Below are positions 7,469-11,783 of a stretch of 11,783 nucleotides of DNA, piece after piece (the stretch's first letter is position 1; every line of letters begins with the position of its first letter). The notes below the pieces were generated by a model. The model saw nothing but the letters and a program-made list of their open reading frames with translations. It searched no databases and was not told the DNA's origin. Source of the stretch: Methanoculleus sp. UBA77. GTDB taxonomy: Archaea > Halobacteriota > Methanomicrobia > Methanomicrobiales > Methanoculleaceae. Location: assembly GCA_002499455.1 (NCBI GenBank), contig DALN01000075.1, positions 616 through 12,398 on the forward strand, in the 5' to 3' direction. The translations under genes were made by a program, and so were the position numbers.

Positions 7469-7520
7469 GTTCAAATGAACAGACGTTCATATTTCCGAAC
7501 ATATGTTCGATGATACGAAC
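7469..7520. promoter_or_regulatory. Array of alternating GTTC/GAAC half-sites over the start codon
   Basis: GTTC occurs at 7469, 7485 and 7505, and GAAC at 7477, 7497 and 7517, strictly alternating with start-to-start spacings of 8, 8, 12, 8 and 12 bp. The strongest element is the perfect palindrome CGAACATATGTTCG (7496-7509), which contains the ATG at 7503. CGAACATA recurs at 7516-7523. The likely ligand is the winged helix encoded immediately downstream, giving self-repression. No ribosome site precedes the ATG, so a leaderless or near-leaderless message is likely. Confidence 0.6.
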
Positions 7521-8048
7521 ATACTCTCCGGAGCCTCGCTCACGCTTCTCCGGTTCCTGGGCAGGCACTATCGCGACGGCTACTATGTCCGCGAGCTTGC
7601 CCGGCTGCTCGGGCTGGGGGTGGGTTCGGCCAGCGAGACGCTGACCCGCCTGGCCCGGGCCGGCCTGGTGCATCGCGAAGAGCGTGGGCGCCTCGTGGTC
7701 TACCGGGCAGCGATGGAGAGCCCGCTCCTCCGCGAGGTGAAGGTCTGCGCCACGCTCATTGAGCTCAACCCGCTGATCCTTCGCCTGCGGGGCGACGCGA
7801 CGAGGGTGATCCTCTTTGGGAGCACGGCGACCGGCGACGATACCCACGAGAGCGACATCGATCTCTTCATCGAGACAGGGGATGCGAAGGCCGCGGCAGA
7901 GAGCGTCGCCGCACTTGGGGCCGGGCTCGACCGCGAGATATCGCCGCTTATCCTCACGTCCGGAGAGTTCCGGTCCCTGAAGACTGCCGACCCGGCTCTC
8001 TACGAACGCATCCGTGCAGGAAAAGTCCTGATCGAGGCGTCGCGATGA
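7503..8048 (+). CDS. Winged-helix DNA-binding domain fused to MNT-type nucleotidyltransferase (probable antitoxin)
   Basis: The 181-residue protein has two parts. Residues about 10-75 look like a MarR/ArsR-type winged helix, with recognition-helix region VGSASETLTRLARAGLVHREE and wing GRLVVYR. Residues about 85-155 form a minimal nucleotidyltransferase: GSTATGDDTHESDIDLFIE (106-124) contains the GS pair and the DxD metal ligands D118 and D120, and E145 is a candidate third acidic ligand. MntA-type antitoxins paired with HEPN toxins are known to neutralise them by transferring nucleotides; whether this protein does so is inferred. The gene overlaps the HEPN gene by 4 bp (ATGA), implying translational coupling. 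The fused winged helix probably binds the GTTC/GAAC array over its own start. The start is fixed by the palindrome and the lack of other nearby Met codons. Confidence 0.87.
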   Translation: MFDDTNILSGASLTLLRFLGRHYRDGYYVRELARLLGLGVGSASETLTRLARAGLVHREERGRLVVYRAAMESPLLREVKVCATLIELNPLILRLRGDATRVILFGSTATGDDTHESDIDLFIETGDAKAAAESVAALGAGLDREISPLILTSGEFRSLKTADPALYERIRAGKVLIEASR

Positions 8049-8470
8049 AGTACCGGTTCGAGCAGTGCCTGCAGCGGGGAAAGATCGTCCGCATTCCGGT
8101 CGACCATGAACTGGTCGCCAAGGAGCTGCGTGAGGCGGAGCAGGATCTGGCTGCAGCAGAGCATTCTCTCATAGAAGATAACACAAAGTGGGCAATCATC
8201 CAGGGCTACTACGCACAGTTCCACGCCCTGCGCGCCCTCGTCTTCTCCGGGGGCTACCGTGAAAAGAGCCACTCCTGCCTCAGATACGCCGTCGAGGCCC
8301 TCTATGTCGACGAAGGCCTTCTCCCGGCATCGATACTCGAAGACTTCAACTTTGCCATGCGCACGCGGGAGGGCGCGGATTACGGCTGCGTCTACTCAGC
8401 GACCGATGCCCGGGATGTGGTTGCATCGGCAGGTGTGGTCGTGGGCCGGATCCGGGCGATGCTCGAGTGA
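8045..8470 (+). CDS. HEPN-domain protein (probable toxin partner)
   Basis: The 141-residue, mostly helical protein has the core of a HEPN domain: KWAIIQGYYAQFHALRALV (48-66), then FSGGYREKSHSCLRYAVEAL (67-86). HEPN proteins next to minimal nucleotidyltransferases are typically RNases or related toxins acting in the cytoplasm. The usual catalytic RX4-6H motif is not exact here: the closest match is R72-E-K-S-H76, with three residues between. It may therefore belong to the G-x-x-x-K-x-H HEPN subgroup of uncertain activity. The start codon overlaps the upstream stop. The 3' end overlaps a GC3-rich antisense frame that may be a gene remnant. Confidence 0.82.
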   Translation: MKYRFEQCLQRGKIVRIPVDHELVAKELREAEQDLAAAEHSLIEDNTKWAIIQGYYAQFHALRALVFSGGYREKSHSCLRYAVEALYVDEGLLPASILEDFNFAMRTREGADYGCVYSATDARDVVASAGVVVGRIRAMLE

Positions 8471-8593
8471 ACCCTCCCACGCCGCCTTGACGACCTCCTT
8501 GACCTGCTCCTCGACGGACTTGAAGGGGCCGATGTTCACCCTCGCCTTCTCCATCGCAAGCTCGATCCGCTGTGGGGGATGGGGGAAGCCGGT
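8396..8593 (-). pseudogene. Possible remnant of an unidentified gene's 3' end
   Basis: On the minus strand a frame is open from just after a TAG (8594-8596) to a TGA at 8396-8398, with an ATG at 8554. Between about 8474 and 8572 it reads QRIELAMEKARVNIGPFKSV followed by EEQVKEVVKAAWE, a helix-rich, charged, non-repetitive sequence. All but one of 33 codons there end in G or C, matching the bias of real genes in this window. Past 8474 it enters the HEPN gene antisense and the character changes. I do not recognise the family. It could be a truncated relic cut by arrival of the MNT-HEPN pair, a small real gene of 52 residues, or chance. Confidence 0.35.
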
Positions 8594-8607
8594 CTACGGG
8601 TACCGGC
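8588..8607. repeat. Small hairpin near the 3' end of the lipoprotein gene
   Basis: GCCGGT (8588-8593) pairs with ACCGGC (8602-8607) over an 8-nt loop, between the end of the lipoprotein gene and the possible gene remnant. It lies beyond the T-run as read on the minus strand. Confidence 0.35.
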
Positions 8608-8621
8608 GGATCCCCGTGCCA

Positions 8622-8630
8622 GAAAAAAGG
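8622..8630 (-). terminator. T-run terminator of the lipoprotein gene
   Basis: Read on the minus strand, CCTTTTTTC follows the TGA of the lipoprotein gene within about 10 nt. A short pyrimidine/T-run right after a stop codon is the usual archaeal intrinsic terminator, with no hairpin required. Confidence 0.5.
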
Positions 8631-8635
8631 TGGGA

Positions 8636-10153
8636 TCAGTCAACGGCCTCAAGGCTGATCCCGAAACACCCCATGCAGAAGAGTTCGATGTCGTAGTCTG
8701 CCGTATCGGAGACGATCGCCGGGGACTGCCGGACAACCCTGAAGGAGACGGCGTCGTCGGGCAGGGCCGGGTCCATCGGAGCGTCGACGTTCTTCTGGAT
8801 GACGAGGCGTGCTGGATCGAGGTTCGCGGCGTAGTAGTCCTTGAACGCGGTCCGCTTCTCGTCGGGCATGGCAACCCAGTCGGCCGCCTCGGCGACCGTC
8901 AGGTCGTTGGGGACCCAGCCGTAGCCGGGCAGGTAATACTCCGACCAGAAGTGGCCGCCGGGCGTCTCAGCCATGATCATCTGGTAGCCGCCGAGGGTGC
9001 GGGCGGGGATCCCGAGCGACCGGCAGAATGCAGAGAAGAGCAAGCTCTGGGTGCCGCAGTCGCCATGATCGGTCTCGAACATATAGGTCGACTCGGCCAC
9101 TTTCGGCTCGCGGGCGTCGAGCGAGCCGTGCGGAACGTGGCTGTAGGGGTAGGTCTCTATGATGTGGTAGTAGATCATCTGCGCCTGGAGGTGCGGGTTC
9201 GTCTCGCTTCCGACGATCTCCCTCGCCTTCTCCCGGACGGCGTCCGTGAGTTCGATGTTCCGCTCGGACTTCGTGTAGAGCAGGTACTCGGGGTCGCTCG
9301 TGTTGTACTCCCCGACCAGTGCCGGATCGATATCCTCGAAGATCTGCTCGTAGGAGGTGAACGCGATATCCGCCGTGATGACGAGGTCCCCGTTGACTGC
9401 GTCGGCCGGGACCTCGTAGTAGACGTAGCCGATAGCCCCTGTGGTGAACGGGCCGGCGACGATGAAGTCGGGAGCCGAGAGGTTCGTGACGGTGACGTTC
9501 CTCTGCGACTCCGTCTCGACCGGGAGCGGGAACCAGATCTTCAAGATTCCCGTCGACGGGAGCGCCTCGTGCGGGATCTCGAGCCGTTCGACGCCCGCGT
9601 AGCGCACCGGGTTCACGTACGGCCCGTGCTCCGGACGGTTCTCCGACCAGGCATACCGGCCGATGTAGTCGAAGTCCACACCACTCGCGGTCTGCTTCTG
9701 CATCTCGTCGGGGTGCGCGTAGAGGTAGTTCCCGGCGACGTCGAGGTAGTAGAGCGTCTCGTTCTCCGAGACGATCGTCTGGGCGCGAGCATCCAGCCAT
9801 TCGGCTATCGCCGCATCGGTGATCCCGGGGACCCTCTCCTGCAGCGCCGCCTCTGCGGCGCTACGGTCGAGCGGGTACTCCATGACCGTCCGGTTCGTCC
9901 GGAAGATGGCGTTCCTCGCCGTCAACGCCTTATCCGTATCGCCGGCATCGGTGTAGAGGGCGTAGGCCTCCGTAAACCGTTCTTCGGCAGTCCGGTAGTT
10001 GCCGGCTTCGTATTCGGCGAGCCCCCGGGCGTAGGCCTCATCGGCCGGTGAAACAGGCTCGGTCTTTTCGTCCGTTGCGGCGGTGCATCCCGCTGCAGCG
10101 ACGAGGACCAGAACGGCTGCCACGAGGAATGCGGTGATCGCGCGGTGAGTCAT
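8636..10153 (-). CDS. Lipoprotein with transglutaminase-like domain
   Basis: The 505-residue protein starts with a signal peptide: a short basic N-region, hydrophobic residues about 5-22, and a lipobox-like AAGC with Cys23. It is therefore probably lipid-anchored outside the membrane. Residues about 36-70 (DEAYARGLAEYEAGNYRTAE and on) look like a TPR-type repeat. The C-terminal half carries a transglutaminase-like/papain-fold core: GDCGTQS (C366), then GIPARTLGGY, GGHFWSEYY (H401) and WVPNDLT (D417), giving a complete Cys-His-Asp triad. Members of this superfamily may cross-link, hydrolyse or cleave amide bonds; the substrate is unknown. The middle region (about 180-300) is probably beta-rich. 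Third codon positions are strongly G/C, like a resident gene. It is flanked by toxin-antitoxin loci on both sides, faces the opposite way, and seems functionally unrelated to them. Confidence 0.9.
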   Translation of the reverse strand: MTHRAITAFLVAAVLVLVAAAGCTAATDEKTEPVSPADEAYARGLAEYEAGNYRTAEERFTEAYALYTDAGDTDKALTARNAIFRTNRTVMEYPLDRSAAEAALQERVPGITDAAIAEWLDARAQTIVSENETLYYLDVAGNYLYAHPDEMQKQTASGVDFDYIGRYAWSENRPEHGPYVNPVRYAGVERLEIPHEALPSTGILKIWFPLPVETESQRNVTVTNLSAPDFIVAGPFTTGAIGYVYYEVPADAVNGDLVITADIAFTSYEQIFEDIDPALVGEYNTSDPEYLLYTKSERNIELTDAVREKAREIVGSETNPHLQAQMIYYHIIETYPYSHVPHGSLDAREPKVAESTYMFETDHGDCGTQSLLFSAFCRSLGIPARTLGGYQMIMAETPGGHFWSEYYLPGYGWVPNDLTVAEAADWVAMPDEKRTAFKDYYAANLDPARLVIQKNVDAPMDPALPDDAVSFRVVRQSPAIVSDTADYDIELFCMGCFGISLEAVD

Positions 10154-10200
10154 ACGTGGGGGTACATGCGGAGCGACGAAAAACCTTTCTCTTTGTTCGG
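10154..10200 (-). promoter_or_regulatory. Likely promoter of the lipoprotein gene
   Basis: On the minus strand GAAAGGTTTTTC, with its T-run at 10179-10183, lies 26-30 nt upstream of the ATG at 10153. This suits a weak TATA/BRE element driving a message with almost no leader. No ribosome site is seen before the ATG. Tentative. Confidence 0.3.
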
Positions 10201-10334
10201 GCTCCTTTCCACGTGGTAACGGGGATTTCCGACATTCTGCCGCTACGCCGGATGCTGTCCCCGGTTGTCAGGCGCCATGAGCAGAGCGGAAGCACCGCAA
10301 AGACGTTCTATGGGAATGCGACGGAGTGAAGGGT

Positions 10335-10396
10335 GCGACGGACGGAACGTGCGACGTTCCTTAGGAGCAGAGCTTGAGCACCATAAGGTGTGCGAG
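10335..10396 (+). repeat. Modular hairpin repeat, single copy 1
   Basis: It begins with GCGACGGACGGAACGT (10335-10350). Next is the stem GGAACGT/ACGTTCC (10344-10350 with 10354-10360), then the box GAGCTTGAG (10370-10378), the stem CACC/GGTG (10379-10382 with 10387-10390, loop ATAA) and TGCGAG. The first 16 bases differ at one position from those of the copy inside hicB. The box-hairpin-GCGAG part matches the minus-strand reading of the array at 11533-11783. Confidence 0.6.
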
Positions 10397-10618
10397 AGGA
10401 GGGGTCCCACGATCAGCGCCGGGGCCGGCGTGCCGGGCGGGAGGATTACAACGGGCACCCGGAGGGCGTGGGTACCGCAATCCCTCTCCAGCCCGACGGC
10501 CGGGGACATCCTCCGGGACCCGGATCTGAACCCGCGTTTGAACTCTTCCAGGCAGGCGAGATGACCACCCGGACACGGCGGTCAGTATTATCACCACAAA
10601 GGGAGATGCTATTCTATC

Positions 10619-10623
10619 GGTGA
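10619..10623 (+). promoter_or_regulatory. Ribosome binding site of hicB
   Basis: GGTGA lies 4 nt before the ATG at 10628. It matches the archaeal anti-Shine-Dalgarno sequence and fixes the hicB start. It contrasts with the leaderless-looking starts elsewhere in the window. Confidence 0.65.
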
Positions 10624-10627
10624 GATC

Positions 10628-10884
10628 ATGAGGACGTTCACGGCCGTGCTCTACAGGGAAGAGGATATGTACGTCGCGGAGTGCCCGGAGGTCGGCACCG
10701 TCAGCCGGGGTCGGACGGTGGAGGAAGCGACGGACGGGACGTCCGGAGCTTGAGCACCAGAGGTGCGAAGGCGGTAGCCAACCTCAAAGAGGCTACGGAG
10801 TTATACTTAGAAGAATTCCCGCTGGAAGACGGGAGAAGGCCGATCATCACGACATTTGAGGTGACCGAGGGGGCCCGGGCTTAA
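10628..10884 (+). pseudogene. hicB: Broken HicB-family antitoxin gene, split by a 44-bp repeat insertion
   Basis: The first frame reads MRTFTAVLYREEDMYVAECP followed by EVGTVSRGRTVEEA, the typical HicB N-terminal half with its Y-V-A-E-C-P-E core. Just after EEA (GCG at 10727-10729) the reading is lost and a TGA ends it at 10751-10753, giving 41 residues. The family sequence resumes in another frame at 10774 as VANLKEATELYLEEFPLEDG and runs to a TAA at 10882-10884. Removing 10730-10773 (44 bp, not a multiple of three) restores VEEAVANLKEATELYLEE, the normal HicB order. HicB antitoxins bind and neutralise the HicA mRNA interferase and often repress the operon. This copy should make no full-length antitoxin unless frameshifting rescues it. 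Confidence 0.8.
10727..10773 (+). repeat. Modular hairpin repeat, single copy 2, inserted in hicB
   Basis: The segment begins GCGACGGACGGGACGT (10727-10742), one mismatch from copy 1 at 10335. It then has the palindrome GGACGTCC (10737-10744), the box GAGCTTGAG (10746-10754), the stem GCACC/GGTGC (10754-10758 with 10762-10766) and CGAAG. GCG lies at both junctions (10727-10729 and 10771-10773), a possible but weak 3-bp target duplication. Its position inside an otherwise recognisable gene indicates that this repeat family can move. Confidence 0.65.
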
Positions 10885-10903
10885 GCCGGTATCGGGCGAG
10901 ACC

Positions 10904-11101
10904 GTGATTAAGATACTCTCGAAACAGTATGGATTCGTCATCACCGGGCAGACCGGGAGCCATGTGCGCCTGTCAAAGGTGACGCCCGGCGGGAGGATAG
11001 GTACCGTAGTCCCGCTGCACGACGAACTGAAGATTGGTACGCTCCGCGGGGTTCTGAAGCTGGCGAAGATCGATCCCGACGCTTTTGCCCGGTATCTCTG
11101 A
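10904..11101 (+). CDS. hicA: HicA-family mRNA interferase toxin, probably N-terminally truncated
   Basis: From the GTG at 10904 the product has 65 residues: IKILSKQYGFVITGQTGSHV, then RLSKVTPGGR and VVPLHDELKIGTLRGVLKLA. GSH with the catalytic-type histidine (H20 here) and the GTLRGVLKLAKID end are diagnostic of HicA, a small double-stranded-RNA-binding-fold toxin that cleaves mRNA. In-frame codons upstream of the GTG read PGLKPVSGET, which looks like the normal HicA N-terminus, but no ATG, GTG or TTG precedes them before a TGA (10862-10864). The expected start position reads GGG (10871-10873). The original ATG may therefore be lost, leaving the GTG as a poor restart without a clear ribosome site. 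hicA would have overlapped the hicB end by 14 bp. Activity is doubtful. Confidence 0.78.
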   Translation: MIKILSKQYGFVITGQTGSHVRLSKVTPGGRIGTVVPLHDELKIGTLRGVLKLAKIDPDAFARYL

Positions 11102-11113
11102 AGAGGATGCGGA

Positions 11114-11359
11114 ATGATCCCGGAGAGATGCACGTTCTGTAAAGGAGCCCTGCACGAGGGAACGGCCGAACTCATCGCACGGGTGGGGGATGAGATCATC
11201 GTCATCCGTGATGTCCCGGCCTACGTCTGCGACCGTTGCGGCGAGGCGTATTACACTGCAGAGGTCTCCCGGAAGATCGATGCCGTGATGAGAGATTTCC
11301 ATAGCGGCAGGCTCTGCTGCCGGCCCCTTGCGGCAGGCGAGGTTGAACTCACCGGGTGA
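11114..11359 (+). CDS. MqsA/YgiT-type zinc-finger protein
   Basis: The 81-residue protein has the MqsA N-terminal type zinc finger: C-T-F-C (C6, C9), then VPAYVCDRCGEAYYT (34-48) with C39 and C42. Residues after about 50 form a short helix-rich tail (VSRKIDAVMRDF) with no helix-turn-helix as long as that of full MqsA. Proteins of this kind are usually antitoxins or regulators next to small toxins such as MqsR-like or DUF4258 proteins. No such toxin is seen, and the preceding gene is hicA, 12 bp upstream. A GAGG at 11103-11106 gives a plausible ribosome site for the ATG at 11114. It may be an orphan antitoxin, or a third gene of the hicBA unit. Confidence 0.82.
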   Translation: MIPERCTFCKGALHEGTAELIARVGDEIIVIRDVPAYVCDRCGEAYYTAEVSRKIDAVMRDFHSGRLCCRPLAAGEVELTG

Positions 11360-11532
11360 AGAGGCCGGGAAGCGCGATACCCACTAGACTCTCGCTCCTC
11401 TCCAGGAGATGAGTCGCCATGACCGGGAGTGATGCGTGATGGCGTATGATACTTGTTCGGTCACTTGTTCGGTTACTTGTTCGGTTACTTGTTCCTCAGC
11501 CTCTTCTACGGCTTCGGCCTGCCTGGCAGGCA
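11360..11532. other. Non-coding stretch between the zinc-finger gene and the hairpin array
   Basis: No gene is supported. It contains a small inverted repeat (CTCCT/AGGAG near 11395-11408) and the 12-bp tandem repeats at 11451-11498. A long open frame through here and the array consists of repeat translation only, so it is not called. Confidence 0.45.
11451..11498. repeat. Four tandem 12-bp repeats (ACTTGTTCGGTY)
   Basis: Units start at 11451, 11463, 11475 and 11487. The first three differ only at their last base (T or C), and the fourth keeps the first eight bases, ACTTGTTC. The repeat ends about 35 bp before the hairpin array. Confidence 0.75.
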
Positions 11533-11783
11533 GTCACCACTCGCGCCTCCGGGGCTCAAACTCAGGTGCTCGGAGCCCGTCGTTACTCGCACCTGCCGGT
11601 GCTCGAACTCCTTCCCCTTCGGGGAAGTCGTTACTCGAAAACGCTTCGCGTTTTCTCAAACTCCGGTGCTCCTGCTCCTGCCGGGACGGCAGTCGTACCC
11701 TCCGGCCCGTCGTCACTCGAAAACGCTCCGCGTTTTCTCAAACTCCGCCTGCCCCTGATGGGGCACGCGTCGTTCACCTCACC
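11533..11783 (-). repeat. Tandem array of modular hairpin repeats with constant boxes and variable stems
   Basis: Read on the minus strand, each unit is GAGTTTGAG or a variant, a hairpin, CGAGTAACGAC or a variant, then a second hairpin or linker. On the plus strand, TCAAACTC-type boxes start at 11556, 11603, 11656 and 11738. GTCGTTACTCG-type boxes start at 11533, 11579, 11627 and 11709, with partial ones at 11692 and 11769. Stems between boxes include GCACC/GGTGC (11589-11602), CTTCCCC/GGGGAAG (11611-11627), GAAAACGC/GCGTTTTC twice (11637-11655 and 11719-11737, loops TTC and TCC), CTGCCG/CGGCAG (11678-11692) and TGCCCC/GGGGCA (11750-11765). Boxes are conserved while stem sequences differ but stay paired. 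The array continues to the window edge, so its full extent is unknown. Confidence 0.7.

Larger units (their letters stand above)
10201..10627. other. Non-coding region upstream of hicBA
   Basis: No convincing gene was found; the open frames are short, arginine/proline/glycine-rich and lack recognisable domains. The stretch contains one copy of the modular repeat (10335-10396). Beyond it is a GC-rich segment (about 10400-10565) of unclear nature that may be eroded coding sequence. Near 10584-10592 an A/T-rich patch (AGTATTATC) could be the TATA box for hicBA. Confidence 0.4.

Noticed and set aside
6828..7847. Leftward open frame of 339 codons across the DUF4143 ATPase and wHTH genes
   Set aside because: It spans two well-supported rightward genes and the operator array between them, with no recognisable domain.
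8579..10051. Long rightward open frame (490 codons) opposite the lipoprotein gene
   Set aside because: It is the antisense shadow of a gene with signal peptide, lipobox and full Cys-His-Asp triad. High GC3 routinely keeps the opposite frame open.
10265..10623. Several short open frames upstream of hicB on both strands
   Set aside because: Low-complexity Arg/Pro/Gly-rich translations overlapping a repeat; no motif or consistent codon bias.
10681..10884. HicB C-terminal half as an independent gene starting at 10681
   Set aside because: The first about 30 residues are out-of-frame hicB and repeat sequence. Better explained as a frameshifted pseudogene.
11453..11758. Open frame of 101 codons through the tandem repeats and hairpin array
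   Set aside because: It simply translates the 12-bp repeat (GYLF units) and hairpins. No ribosome site, no domain.
11451..11783. CRISPR array
   Set aside because: The repeats are 12-bp tandem units or hairpins flanked by short boxes. There is no uniform 24-40-bp repeat with unique spacers and no cas gene.

Overview
The window looks like an accessory region of a GC-rich methanogenic archaeon, most likely of the Methanomicrobiales (Methanoculleus-like). This is an inference. It rests on the archaeal ATPase families with C-terminal nuclease-like domains, TATA-type promoters, start codons with little or no leader, a GGTGA ribosome site, a T-run terminator and strong G/C bias at third codon positions. 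No rRNA, tRNA or CRISPR array was recognised.

Layout. Positions 1-390 have no convincing gene but contain strong hairpins. A leftward pair follows: a very large RecQ-like helicase with an N-terminal PD-(D/E)XK/DUF559-like nuclease (1786-5928) and, 24 bp after it, an archaeal ATPase of the DUF234 type (391-1761). Diverging from the helicase is a second ATPase, of the DUF4143 type (6132-7331). Next is a rightward two-gene unit with a 4-bp overlap: a winged-helix/nucleotidyltransferase fusion (7503-8048) and a HEPN-family protein (8045-8470), together an MNT-HEPN toxin-antitoxin-like pair. A leftward lipoprotein with a transglutaminase-like domain (8636-10153) follows. The right end holds a decaying hicBA toxin-antitoxin locus (10628-11101), an MqsA/YgiT-type zinc-finger protein (11114-11359) and an array of short hairpin modules (11533-11783).

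How it fits together. Helicase-nuclease, stand-alone ATPases, MNT-HEPN, HicBA and YgiT-type genes are the usual content of archaeal defence and toxin-antitoxin islands. Only the transglutaminase lipoprotein looks like ordinary cell-envelope cargo. Three separate transcription units (both ATPases and the wHTH-nucleotidyltransferase) carry palindromic DNA directly over the start codon or predicted transcription start, which suggests tight self-repression of potentially toxic genes.

The most striking DNA-level structure is a family of small modular repeats: a GAGYTYGAG box, a variable hairpin, then a CGAGTRACGAC box. Four tandem units lie at 11533-11783, inverted relative to two diverged single copies at about 10335 and 10727. 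The 10727 copy sits inside hicB as a 44-bp insertion that shifts the frame. The best candidate for an undescribed system is the nuclease-RecQ helicase, possibly acting with its flanking ATPases.
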